DNA of 64,000 bases from the NCBI GenBank assembly GCA_019722365.1, contig JADFUC010000419.1, positions 62,001-126,000 of the forward strand, written 5' to 3'. Below are positions 52,598 through 64,000 of the stretch, one piece after another; position 1 is the stretch's first letter, and each line of letters begins with the position of its first letter. The position numbers were made by a program, and so were the translations under genes. Under the pieces are notes generated by a model that did no database searches, was not told the DNA's origin, and worked only from the letters and a program-made list of their open reading frames with translations. This DNA is from Lithospermum erythrorhizon. Lineage: Eukaryota; Streptophyta; Magnoliopsida; Boraginales; Boraginaceae.

Positions 52598-52716
52598 TAC
52601 TCCCTATTACATTATGTTCACCCTACTTTATTTTAATAATATTCTGTGTTTATCCATTTTTTTAAGTACCATTTTATTTTACAAAAATAATCATTAGATA
52701 AAGGATGGAGGGAGTA
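52598..52716. mobile_element. Stowaway-like MITE, 119 bp
   Basis: It begins tactccc and ends ggagggagta, the typical TACTCCCTCC-type inverted ends of plant Stowaway (Tc1/mariner) MITEs, with TA at both borders. It lies about 950 bases upstream of the remorin start. Confidence 0.55.
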
Positions 52717-52834
52717 GTTTTGATTCTAATAAAATGTGTATATGTCAACTAATTCATCAAATGTTATTAATTTTAATCATTAGAAAAGCAAATTGGATTA
52801 TTTTTAGGGATGAGTACTAGATGTTTTCTGTGTT

Positions 52835-52850
52835 TGAGAGAGAGAGAGAG
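52835..52850. repeat. GA dinucleotide repeat upstream of the remorin gene
   Basis: A run of (ga)n followed by gctctgag. GA-rich tracts are frequent in plant core promoters and 5' leaders. A role here is inference. Confidence 0.5.
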
Positions 52851-53660
52851 CTCTGAGCAAATGGGGTCTAAGCTTTTTCATTTCGTGTTATGTGTCCACA
52901 TCCTTCATTTCAAAAAAATTGACTAGTTTTGAATTTTTACGAACATTTTTGTGTATGGGGTACAATATTTAAAAAGATAATAATGTCTAAGGTAATTTTC
53001 TAGTACTTCACATGATAATTTTGATTTTCACGTTTCAATTAATACCGTAAAATTTAATAATTTTGGCAATTAAAAATTACATCATGCTTTTTTAACGGAG
53101 TATCCGAATCCGCTACTCGTCGAGTGCTCACCGATAGAGTTGGGGCTGTATTATAGGGCTAGAGGCAGCCAAAATTACATTATGCCATATTATAGGGATA
53201 GAGGCAGTATTAAGTTTGGTAATTTCTTGAAAATTTAACTATTTCTAGATTTGATGGTGTTCTTGGAAGTATTCACAATTCACGAGCCTTCACAGTGGTC
53301 CATGTTCCAGCCCAATGAAGTGGTAGATTTTGCCAAAAAATAACTACAGGTTAATATTGAATTAAAGAATGAATTTGTATTTATGCAATGTTACAGACAA
53401 CGATGTATTTGATGGGGTCAAGTGAAATCAGAATAGGGATTTCATTAATACAGAAAACCAATTTGTTTGTCATTATTTGAAAACAATAAATATGTTTTCT
53501 TGAAAAACAATATTCTTAAAAGTTGATAAAATTGAATTTGCATTTGCAGAAGTTAATTTACTTGGCCCAATTATACAGAAAGTTGTTAAAATAAGCTGTT
53601 TCAAGAATCTGAGAAGTGAAATGGTGTGATGTGAGTAGGAGTTAACAAAGATTTGGAATT

Positions 53661-56600
53661 ATGAGGAAATCTTCTGGTTCATTGAGGAACTCAGGGACAT
53701 ACACCAGCCCGGGAACACCAGAATATGAGGGCGGCAATATGGGAGATTTTCCGAAAGGATGGAGCTCCGAGAGAGTTCCACCGCCTGCTAATGGTAGCAG
53801 GAGGCATGTTAACAGTCCTGCCCTAATGCCATTCTATAGTGGGAGGTCATTTCCGTCAAAATGGGATGATGCGGAGAGGTGGATTACTAGTCCTGTTTCT
53901 GCTTTTGGAGTTTACAAGAATTCTGTAGTACAGTCAAGGCGGCCTAAATCCAAAAGTGGCCCTTTGGGAACTCCAGGGCTTATGTACTTACCAAATTATT
54001 CACCTCCCATGGTGGCGCTTGAAGCGGGGAGCGCAAGAACTTTTGGGACTAATTCACCATTTCCAACTGGTGTATTTATGGCGGATGGGATACAACTGCA
54101 ATATGGTGCTAGCGCAGGCGATAGATCTAGCAGAATAATGTCAGATGTGCTCAGTGAATCTTCAGTTCCTAGCTCTCAAGGTACCCAACTTCTTCTTACT
54201 TATTTCCCTGGATTATGTAATATATGATGTGCAGAGACAATATTAAGCCTAGTGGTTATACTGAAATTTACAGATAATCCATGAAGCACATTAGTCAGAA
54301 TGACAAGTGTGGGGAAGAACCCCAATCATATAGTTGTATGCACAAAGTTTTAAATACCCAGATAGCCAAGGGGAATAAGAATTCAAAAGATATAAGCTTC
54401 TGAATGGATTTGTATAAGAATGCATGGAATCTTTTGGAGCAAAATGACATTGCAGTACTCTAAGCTCTAGCTGTTAAAGTAGTTACTAGACTTGAGTTGG
54501 TCATCATTTGGTGCTGCAACATTTCTTCTTTGTTTGGGGGAACCCCTCCCCTTGCAAAATCGCACATGTGAGGGGGTTTTGTGATGTATCTAAAACAAAA
54601 AGGTCATACACTCGCAACAATTTGGTAGCAATGACAAATAACTTGTTGCTCTACATGATTGTCCGACCTTCCCTTAATAAAATTACAGCTCTTCTTTCAG
54701 TTAAGACTTTTGAAATTGAAGATGTCCTTGGCCTTTTAGGGTTGCTAGGAATTAGCCTCTTATGGTTTCTGAGTGGTAGTTTAGACCTTAATATCTCCAT
54801 TTGGATAAGCATTTGACCTTTGGAGGGTAAACTTGTGAGATGATTAATTATGCCACCATGATTAGTTATGCCACAATTCTCACTTTGGGAGGCAATGGAG
54901 GAAGCTTGAGACAAAGTAAAAATATTGAGTGTCATATTACAACTTGTTGACTGTGGAGGAATGATCTCTAATTACACTGTATTATGTAGGACTGTAGGTA
55001 CTGTCTCCCTGCTAGAATTTGCTTCATATCTGTTGTTCGAATATAAAATAAAATATATGGCATGGCTGCCATGTCTTACAAGATATCAAGAAGCAGAGGT
55101 GTTTTACATTTCTTACCATTTAAACTGTTCTCAGGTTTTAGCCTACTTTTGTGTGGCCAAACTATATGCTCTCTCCATCCCGAAAAGTATTTCAATGTAT
55201 ATTATTTTCAATGTATTTTACTATTGCCATGATTATTTCGACTTGAATCAAAGTTACTTCTGTTAATTAAGGCTGGAAAGTGTATCAATGTTTTGCTATT
55301 GAAAATCGAACTTGTAATATTTTAGGGAGGAAGTAATAAATTTCTTTAGAAGATTGAACTAATTTCTATTCTAAACGAAGTGCATAGTGCTTTCATCTCC
55401 TTGTTACTTGTGAGTTGCTCAGGAATGTTTTAGTTCAAGCTTATTGGTCTATTTGGGGTTCTGATTTGTTTTAGTTTGTGAAGCCAATGCTGTCTATTGA
55501 CTGACTTAGGATTTGCGAAAATTATTTACCAGATTAGAAATAGTTACTTATTTCATTAAACTAGATTCATTTACTTTTACTTCGTGCTAACTAGTCGAAC
55601 ATCCAGATGGTAAGAACATTGGGGCCAACGAAACAGAAAATATGGTTTCAAGAGTAGTTTCGCGAAGAGATATGGCCACGCAGATGAGCCCGGATGGAAG
55701 TAATCATTCTTCTCCTGGAAGAAAGACATTGGGCTCTACTGTTCCCCGTTCTGTATCTTCAGCCAAGGACCAGCAGCATGATCGTTCTTCTAAAGATGAC
55801 GTCCGAGATGTGCAAGTAGACAAAGGAACTAATGCCAACATGCAGCGTAAAAAAAGTAGGCATCGGAAGACTAAAAAAAACACCTCAGATGCCCAAACCC
55901 CAACCCCAGTATGGGATGTCACACAAGCAGCAAAAGACACATCAAAGTACTCTTCTTTCCATTCTTTCAAGCCCTTGTTACAATTTAAGCCTCCAGTCTC
56001 ACTATTTCGGTACTTCCTAGAATTATTCAACTAGGATACCCGATTTTTATTTTTTCCAAATGTAGTTACATTTTGCTAGTGTGCCTATTTGTCAAAAAAT
56101 TTAATCTCAAAATTTGTGTTGAATAAATCACTACTCTCTCTCACTCCGTTATTTTATAAATTGTTGTTTGGATAATCATATAATTATTTCGATTTGATTT
56201 AGCACTGCAAAATATATTGGATAATCATAATCATATTTGGTTTATTGGCTAAACCCATTTCTTTATACTGCATGATAGCAAATCAATGATAAATCCAATG
56301 AATTCATGGATGGGTCCCTGGTTTTCTTTTGCAGGCTTCAAAGGGAGGAAGCCAAAATTGCTGCTTGGGAGAATTTGCAGAAGGCCAAAGCTGAGGCTGC
56401 AGTTCGGAAACTTGAGGTTCATATTGCACAAAGTTGATATATGTAGAAAATTTATACTTTCATTGGTAAACAGAACTAGAAATCTGAAATAGAATAAACA
56501 TAAACGTCACAGTGGTGCTTTCGCTGAAATGTCATGTTTGTTGGTCATTTTTGTTCAATGCCTTCACAAGTAAGAACATGATTGAACTATAAGTCTCATC

Positions 56601-56831
56601 TGGCTTTCATTTCTGTGATATTTACTTCAGATGAAACTCGAAAAGAGAAGATCAGAATCAATGGATAAGATAGTGAACAGGCTGAGGGTAGCAGAGATAA
56701 AAGCTCAAGACATGAGGAGCTCTATAACAGAAAGTCGAGCTACTCAGCGAACAACCAACAATGCAGGCTTTGGTCGTAAGTACATCACCATGAGTCGTCT
56801 TAGTTCTTGCTTCTCCTGCTGTACCTACTAG
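53661..56831 (+). CDS. Remorin family protein (long N-terminal type), four exons
   Basis: Exons are 53661-54180, 55595-55946, 56335-56416 and 56631-56831, giving 384 residues. All three introns are GT-AG and the phases (1, 2, 0) keep the frame. An in-frame TAA lies five codons upstream of the ATG, which fixes the start. The long N-terminal half is Ser/Pro/Gly-rich and disordered in look (PVSAFGVYKN, then VVSRRDMATQMSP and DVQVDKGT, both typical of long remorins). The remorin C domain runs from about WDVTQAAKDTSKLQREEAKI through AAWENLQKAKAEAAVRKLE to KRRSESMDKIVNRL, a predicted coiled coil. The protein ends CFSCCTY; a Cys-rich tail like this anchors remorins to the plasma membrane by S-acylation. 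Remorins are plant-specific proteins of membrane nanodomains. Closest in style to the long Arabidopsis members such as At2g02170; the exact subgroup is not certain. Confidence 0.93.
54181..55594 (+). other. First intron of the remorin gene
   Basis: The donor is ctcaag|gtaccc and the acceptor aactag|tcgaac. The several open frames inside it (54508-54816, 54925-55266) have no recognisable domain and are not supported as genes. Confidence 0.8.
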
Positions 56832-58599
56832 AGAGTGCCATATCCTTTATCTAGATTCATTCACTAGGGAGATCCAAATTATTGTGATGATGTACTTGAG
56901 ATTGATAAACATCATTGATTTTGATATTGTTTTATGGGTTAAAAAATTGTAGCTAAAATCTAGAAAATATGAATTGGTTAAGTGAAGATGTGGTTTTTCC
57001 CTAAACCCACTGAGATTGAGATCAAGACAGCTTGAACTTGTACATGATAAGATATAGAACTTCCATTATTTAGCGGATTATCAATGCCTTTGGTCCTTGG
57101 TTTTGTGGCATTTAAATTGCATAAGAATTCCAACTCTACGTAATTTTAATTACAGTAAATGGAAAAAATTATAGAATATACATTGGAAGTTCAACACCTA
57201 ATTTAATTTGATTTTGATTAAAACTCAACTTACAAATCACATTTGTGAGAATGTTATTTGACAAATGAAATAATTTACAAATTATTTACTAGACATACTC
57301 TGATTTACAAACTTTATCAATAATTTATAAATTATTTCCTCATCCTATGAATATATGGAATCATCATAGATTCAAAGAATGCAGTTGCTTTTAAATCGTT
57401 AAAAAGGTCTTATTCATTTCCAAATTTTCGTTCTTAATGGTACAAGAGGCGAAGAAGTTATATATGATAAAAAAATTTGATATTGAAAAACAAAATGAAA
57501 AGCGTAAAAACATTTTTAAGCATTTCTTATTAATTACGTTAACAATGAACAGAAATCAAAAATATGACATTAATGAAATATTCACATTCTCTATTTCATA
57601 TGAAATTATAAATTGAAATTATGAAAACCTAGATTATAGTTGGATATCAAGTAAAATTTATTGGCAAAAGTCAATATCTCTTAAAATCAAAATAAAAACT
57701 ATCAAGTATATGGATCTAGTACGTTTTAATAGTTAGAGATGAGGTAAGTTTCGAACCTAAAACATTATGATTACTAGTAAAAGTCTTTTTTACTAGGCTA
57801 TTTGATTTAATTCGATCAGTATTATTATATAATGAAACTCATGTTGAAATATATACAACCCATTGTGAAATTCATAAAAAAAAATAATTAATATATAATA
57901 TATCTATTGGGAAATTTGAAACAATAGACCCTAAACCTTCAAGTTTCAAGTTAGACTTCTTTTCCTAGTTGAACTTTAACTCTAGCAATTCACCATCACC
58001 AGTTGACCTCTTTTGTTAAACAAAAACCATACTTCTCCTCCAAAACATAAATATGAATTCATCACCATAATCCGCCTAGAGCTTCAACTTTCACATCCAA
58101 GCACAACCTCAAGTTTCAACCACCTCCAGTTCGCTCCACCACCACCAGGTTAATTTCACTCATTTCCGAATTAATTTATTTGAAAATCCTAACCACCTCA
58201 ACAATACAGTTCCCCCAAATTTGATTGAATGAAAACTAATTTTGATAATTGATATTTAAATTTGATAATTTTTATGAAATGTGTTATTTATTTGAAATTG
58301 GGGCCAAAACCGGACACAAACCTGAATCGTTTACAACCGATGAGATCGAAACTGACAAAATAGGTTCGGTTCAGTTTTTGGTTGAAAACCAAATCCGTGC
58401 ATACCGTGTGATGAAATACTGAGGTAAATGTCTGTTGGGCTTGTTAATAACAATGGAAATTCATGGAGGAACACCAAAACTTTGATTAAGCTCAATAAGA
58501 TAATAGCATTCCAATTCTAGTACAAAAGTGAATTCAAAATAACAACTAGATGTAATATCATTATAACAAATTGGAGTGTAAAAATCATTACATTAATTA
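56832..58599. other. Convergent intergenic region between remorin and lipase genes
   Basis: It holds the 3' ends of both genes and AT-rich spacer. Around 58300-58395 (aaaccggacacaaacc, then ggttcggttcag) is a fragment similar in style to the ends of the hAT-like element at 46001-46632. No gene is seen. Confidence 0.5.
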
Positions 58600-61500
58600 C
58601 TAGTTAGCTTTTGTCTTTTGAATTATGTGAGAGCCACCATGATCAAGAAATATTTGAGGTGATCCCAATCTAGTGGCATTGACATAATCCTGACACAAAT
58701 GAGCAGGTATTCCAGCAAGTACAAGTAACCCAAACATTCTGAAACATCGAAGAACACCCCCTTCATAGTATTTCTCCCCCCTTGTGTATGAAATTGTGAA
58801 GCTTCTAATAAATTCCCATGTAGCAGTTATAGTTTTTGGAATGAAATAAATTAACGAGAAATAATTCTTGTTTGGCTCTTCCGCAACAATCTGCATCATG
58901 AATTGATAAAAAATTAAGTAGCTTTACTCTTCTAATGGTGGTCGTGCTCATTCATCTTACAAAATTAATAATAATAAAGAATAAATATGTTAGAAATTTA
59001 GTCTCATATAGTAACCGGGTGCTACCCGGTCCCAAATAACGACACTACGCATTGGCCCAAAACGTTATTAGCAATGTTGCAAAGAGGTGTCGGATAAATG
59101 CCGGACATCGATCCTCTGATCGACGCAAACATCGAACAATGTGCAACATTTGTCACTTTATATGGGACTATATTGACAATTATCTCATCAATTTATGAAG
59201 TGAATTTATTAATTATGAACATGTGGAAATAGTTCAATTTTATCATAAGCAAGGATTGTGTAGAATGATGATGGTTTAAAAGAATATACACTAGATATCT
59301 ATAAAAGGAAATCTCTTGTAAATCAGATCAATCGAGACATCTCACATTTACCTCCTTTTGGCACTTGAAGAAAATTCAGAGGCCACAGCGTAACGGGTTT
59401 TTCGTTTGAATTTTATAATTAAATTGAATTGGAGGAAGTATATGATTTATAGAAGAATTTCTTACTTGGCCGTGGTAGAAGCTATCATAATAAACACATG
59501 TCCCAAAATGGTTGAACATCATGGTTGAATCATCATATGGCAATCTAGGCACCAAATCATTCCCATAAACGAATCTATAATATTGAATGTTCATATTTTT
59601 CATCTTCTCCTTCATATAATCTCCAAACTTTTCATCTCCAACCCTAGGTTGCCCAAATGTATAAATACCCTCTAATCTCTCCAACAAAAAATCCTCCTCA
59701 TGCAGTACCAAAACCGATGGAAACAAAATCGCTAATGCACCTCCTAAGCTATGGCCAGTCACAATAAACTTGGCTTTTTCATTTTCCCCCAAAAGCTCCC
59801 TCAACTTATCTCTAATTGCATAATAAGCCACTTTTGGGTTTTGAATATTGACTAATTGGTCAATTTCCTTTGGCCATCCAAGATTTCTTTGCAACCCTAA
59901 AGCTTTCATGAACCCTCCATGCACTTTTCCTACATGGGGAAGTTCATACCATGAAAGATCAACATCTGTGGACCATGCATCTGCATCAAATGTCTCCGTT
60001 CCTCTAAATGCCACAACAATTAGCTCGGAATTGTCGTCTGGTTTGCCTTTGAATAAAAAGGCTTGAGTTGTTGCTTTCTCTTGATACTCTGGATATCAAA
60101 TCAAATTTAGTTAGCAAACAATATGATAAATAGTAATACACCCTCTAGTTGATTTTAATTGAACGATTTTGATTCTTGAGATAAAAATTTGATAATGAAT
60201 AACGTTTGAAATATTTCTTATTAGAAATAATAAAAATTAGAACTCATAAATTATTTTAAAAACAAATTAAATTTTGTCAGAACTAGAAATAAAAATGATT
60301 TATGCTTGAAGTTTTAATTTGAAAAATACAAAAATAATTAAAAAGAATTGGAGGGTGTAGTGAGCATCAGGCTATGTCTTACTAAGTATATGAATCCCAT
60401 ATATGGTTAAGTTACATTTTAATGTCATTAAATGACATGCAACATATTTAATTTCTAAACATCAATATCGCACATCTATTCTTATTTTAAATGTCCAAAA
60501 TATAGAAGAAATATGCAATATTTTATTATTTACCGGAACCAAATATATCTGTATGTACACTTCTTTCAAGGATCAAATGTTGCTAATTGTCATCATATAT
60601 TATGACCAAAAAATACAACTTGCTTACTAGTACCATAACTATAATTAACTATGTACTAGTGATAATATTTTTGAATGTTATAAATTAATTGGTAAAAGAA
60701 TTTAATAGGTATAGATTTGTACAAATGCTAGATTATTCTCACCATTCCAAAAATCGTATGCTGCCAAGAAGTCCATCTGCATATCATCATATAAAGCCGT
60801 ATTATTACATTAACCTTTTGTTTTACAACCTCATCAATGATTTGTAAGCACAGTACATTGTTTTGTTTAAAAGAGTACCGACAATGGTTCCCTATTTATT
60901 CCATTTATGACTGAAGCTTCGTTCTTTACATTTTAGGTAGATGAGAGATCTCATACCGGCCACCACCGAACAAGAATATAATTATTATTTTGAGAGTAAT
61001 TATCGAACAATCTCATGAATTTATGGGCTTAGCTTGGGTTACCGTAACTGACACGATATTCAAATGACCCTATAAGTGTGTCTCCAGCAAGCATTGCCCT
61101 TAATTAATAAACAAGTAACGTTAACTTAGAAGAAAATATAGGTATATTTTTGGGTCAAAATTGATAATTTAGATAATATTTTTGGCAAAAAATATAAATT
61201 TAGCAAAACTGAAATTATTGATTAAGCCAAATTAGTTTCATATTTTTAAGTTCATTTTTGGTCGAATTTATATTTTTTACCCAAAGTATATTTTAAATTA
61301 CATTTTTTACCAAAAATAGACCTAAATTCTCTCTCCATTGACATTTAACAGAACAACAGTTAATTTGAGATAGTTTGAAGCCTTGATACCATGACTACGA
61401 AACCGTTGCTTCGGTGATCTTTCTTGGGGCCAAGCTAGTGATCACATTCTGGGACCATATCGGCAACTATACCTCTCATTTTGATCCATATAATTAATAA

Positions 61501-62089
61501 TGTTACATGAAGTTATTGTAGAGTAGTGACGGAGGTTAGAAGAGACTAAGAGGGACGACAATTCCTCTTCAATTTTGAAAATTTTAGAATTTATAGTTCA
61601 AATATAAGTATGTAATTTTAAACAAAATATAACAATTGACCCCCCTCAATAATGAAAAAAATCCTCTTATTAAATTTAATACTTTTGACCCTATTGATTT
61701 CGGTTCAAATTTCAGCACTACAATAGTATATTTATTTGATTAATATATAAATGTACCTGCCACTGGTCATTAACAACTTTTTCGATAAAAGCTTTGTTTT
61801 CATAAGATAATTTTGACGCCATCACTGCAATAGCTGCATTATATCTATGATCTCCAGGCTTGATGTTTTCGTCTAGCTCAAGACGTGAGTCTATGTGTCC
61901 ATTAAACGACATGTATGAAGAACATGTTTTATCCGGGGCTACAACTTTGCCTGCCAACAATATTTCATTTATTTTTTTAGTATTTGTGCTAAAGCAAAAT
62001 AACCAAATCAATTCATTATTAATCATATAAATAAATTTCAATGAAGGAAGTGAAACGCAACCGAGAAAGATCAGAGATGTACTCATCAT
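58600..62089 (-). CDS. Class 3 lipase, OBL1-like (triacylglycerol lipase family), four exons
   Basis: Exons on the minus strand are 62089-61757, 60776-60743 (a 34-base microexon), 60088-59466 and 58890-58600, giving 426 residues. All junctions are GT-AG and in frame. The serine-hydrolase motif GHSLGG lies in [13 protein letters not shown]. The likely acid residue is in [10 protein letters not shown]. Family landmarks are [46 protein letters not shown] and [15 protein letters not shown]1-type lipases hydrolyse triacylglycerol at oil bodies, in seeds and pollen tubes. Members are usually somewhat longer, and the N-terminus here (62089 to about 61955) is hydrophobic but does not clearly match the family. 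Either the start is right and divergent, or an intron acceptor before GKVVAPD joins an unseen upstream exon. Confidence 0.88.
58999..59170. mobile_element. Small MITE in the third intron of the lipase gene
   Basis: The ends tagtctcata and tatgggacta are inverted copies with one mismatch. TA at both borders suggests a TA target site. Inside are a short palindrome (accgggt gct acccggt, 59014-59030) and an inverted pair gcaatgttgc / gtgcaacat. Confidence 0.45.
60137..60359. mobile_element. MITE in the second intron of the lipase gene, 223 bp
   Basis: The left end tacaccctctagttg pairs with the right end agaattggagggtgta as imperfect inverted repeats, with TA at the borders, as in Stowaway-like elements. 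Confidence 0.55.
61525..61719. mobile_element. MITE in the first intron of the lipase gene
   Basis: It begins agtgacggagg and ends ttcagcact, and shares its interior with the copy at 30525-30700 (caattttgaaaattttaga, then caataatgaaaaaa). Confidence 0.5.
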
Positions 62090-62700
62090 TATAGAGTACC
62101 CAAAAATTTCAACGACAAAAATGATTTATCGACTACAAACTTTTTCCATAATTTCAATTACAAGCTTTTTTCCATAATTTCAATTACTTGATCTTTCAAT
62201 GCTTATATCTATTATGAGTAATCAAAAAAGAAAAAAGAAAAATTGGCATGCAAGTGTATGTGCTTCTGCTAACAAACATACTGAATGTTTCTTTTCTTGT
62301 GCTCATGGAGGTGGCATTACGTAATTAAAAACATTTGATGCTCTGGATGGAGAGTTATCAGGATACAAGAATTTCCTTCTTGACTTCTTCACACAGTAAA
62401 ATATTGATACCTCATATTTATCCTTTTCAAATAAAAGATTAACAAACTTTACGATCTTATTGAATTTCAAAACTTTTATTTGAATCAAAATTATTAAGTT
62501 AATAGTAAAGTATGTTGAAAATACTACATTTTGATATATTTTTTTCAAACAAATACATAACACATTAAAAGTTATTTAAGTTTAAATTGAAAAAACTCAA
62601 TTTATTAAAATTATAATATGGCAATCTTTTAAGTACGAAGGGAGGGAGTATCCATAATTTCAATTACTGGATCTTTTGAGATTGATTAGGATTCTTTTGT
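62090..62700. other. Upstream region of the lipase gene, no other gene seen
   Basis: AT-rich sequence, with a repeated phrase ttttccataatttcaatta near 62145 and 62167. A MITE-like end (gaagggagggagta) lies near 62638-62651. The minus-strand open frame at 62303-62563 has no recognisable domain. Confidence 0.45.
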
Positions 62701-62724
62701 GCATAAGCTAGTATATAATGTGAC

Positions 62725-63245
62725 GTGGTTACTACGGTTAAATATAATAATGATGATGTATGTTGAAACAATTAAATGCAACATTGAGGACGTACGTTGG
62801 AATAATTGCCGGTAGTCGCGATAGTGGCGTCAGGGTTGTATTTTTAGTTCGATAGTATCGCTTAGTAGCAATTTAGTCCCTGTAAGTGGCACACAAGTTG
62901 CACTTTAGTCCCCAAACTAACATTTCCGTTTAATTTTACCACTTGAAGTTGCAGTTTGGTCCACAGTTGAATCGCACAAAGGTTATGCTGGTCACTCAGT
63001 AGCCGTGCGTTTAATCTCGGGATATTTAGATTTGCGAAAACCTTGGTTTGTGGACCAAATAACCAAATTTTTATTATTAAACTACGGAGAGTAAGCTTCT
63101 TCACTTGTGTCTTAGTGCTCGGGGGCCGCGGTGCGGCTGATCTGGGCTCGGGGGTAGGCTGGCAATTTTCTCACGTATGTTGCATCAGTTAAATGCAATA
63201 CAGATGATGACGTATGTTGCAACGGTTAAATATAACAATGAAGAT
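62725..63245. repeat. Interrupted minisatellite-like repeat
   Basis: Variants of ggttaaatataacaatga and of atgttgcaac/ggttaaatgcaac alternate at 62735-62800 and again at 63175-63235. Between them lies a less AT-rich block of about 360 bases containing tttagtccctgtaagtgg, tttagtccccaaac and related phrases that are common in plant transposons. The block may be an insertion into the repeat. Confidence 0.5.
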
Positions 63246-64000
63246 CATATCATATTTTCAAGCTGAGCATTTCTTTATGTTCATTATTTTAGCAGGACTT
63301 CGCGGCCGTTAGTTTTGAGAGTGCGCATTGGGTAAGCGCCATTTGTAATAAGCGCAGCTACGCGAGATAGATAAACATGGCCCAAGCGAGTCACGTGTGG
63401 CCAGGGATCAACTAAGAAAGTGTTGGTGGGCTTGTCAGTATGGCGCCGCGTCCCTTGGCTTCGCCTCTTCCCATAGAAACTTGTCGCTGCGGGTAAGCCT
63501 TTTTTGTTCGTACTCGATTGGAAGAGGGTAGTAAGGTGAATACAAGAAATACTATGATATCCAAAAAACATATCCAAAAGATATTATATTGATGCAAAAG
63601 ATATAAGAAGATATTATAAAATATTAATTAATATTAAAAAGATAATTAGGAGATTATGATTGATTTCTTCAAAATGATCTACCTATTAAATAGGAAACAT
63701 ATGTACTATATATTCAATAATATAATATCTGATGTCGGCAATTCAGTTCAATTCAATATATAACTTATATTTTATTGTCATTCTTACAAAGCAATATTCA
63801 TTATTAGCTCTCAATAACTAGAGATTTGATGTTTTTGTATACTAGTTTGTAAAGTAGTATACCTGCCTGTTAAATTGATCTTTACTCTAGTCTGCCGAAA
63901 ATGAATGATGATTTAAAATCAAAGTCGCTTATTAGGAATAGTGTAAAAGTTATATTAAGTTGTAAAATCTATTGAAAAATGTAAAAAGTTACATTGAAAA
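63246..64000. other. Unassigned sequence, possible LTR fragment at the right edge
   Basis: From about 63590 the sequence ttgatgcaaaagatataag, then cctattaaatagg and a region ending near 63830 have the look of a copia LTR leader, but no partner is visible in the window. The higher-GC block at 63290-63530 encodes nothing I recognise. Confidence 0.3.

Noticed and set aside
54508..55266. Open frames inside the first remorin intron
   Set aside because: They have no domain, and the flanking exons splice cleanly across this region.

Overview
This window is nuclear DNA from a flowering plant, most likely a dicot. The family level (an asterid such as Lamiales) is only an impression. The evidence is AT-rich intergenic DNA, GT-AG introns, a plant-specific remorin, an OBL1-type class 3 lipase, plant MAPKKK17/18-type kinases, Ty1/copia elements primed by initiator-Met-type tRNA, and many MITE-like insertions. 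There is no operon structure, CRISPR array or rRNA, and I recognised no tRNA.

There are four protein genes. Two related, intronless MAPKKK17/18-like kinase genes lie on the minus strand at 2664-3703 and 28549-29598. The first has a frameshift inside its glycine-rich loop; the second is intact. A remorin gene (plus strand, four exons, 53661-56831) and a class 3 lipase gene (minus strand, four exons, 58600-62089) converge at the right end. Both multi-exon models splice in frame with canonical sites. The reading frames were worked out by eye.

The rest is dominated by mobile elements. At 13.1-27.9 kb one degenerate LTR element (258-bp LTRs) is split by a second, a Ty1/copia element at 14023-22910. 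The inner element still has LTRs of about 1 kb, a PBS, a PPT and an exact 5-bp target duplication. From 32.0 to 44.1 kb lie several pieces of another copia-type family, including a 2-kb derivative that keeps both LTRs but almost no interior. From 45.5 to 51.6 kb is a diverged duplicated segment. One copy carries a hAT-like MITE and a Mutator-like element with a captured GC-rich insert; the other copy supplies the empty site for the Mutator-like element. Small MITEs are scattered elsewhere, and each of the three lipase introns holds one.

The genes do not form a pathway. The kinase pair is a local duplication whose spacer has been enlarged by retrotransposons. I see no convincing new molecular system. 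The points most worth checking are the broken kinase copy with its changed G-box, the nested and deleted LTR elements, the duplicated segment with an empty site, and the indel-rich divergence between repeats, which may partly be assembly error.
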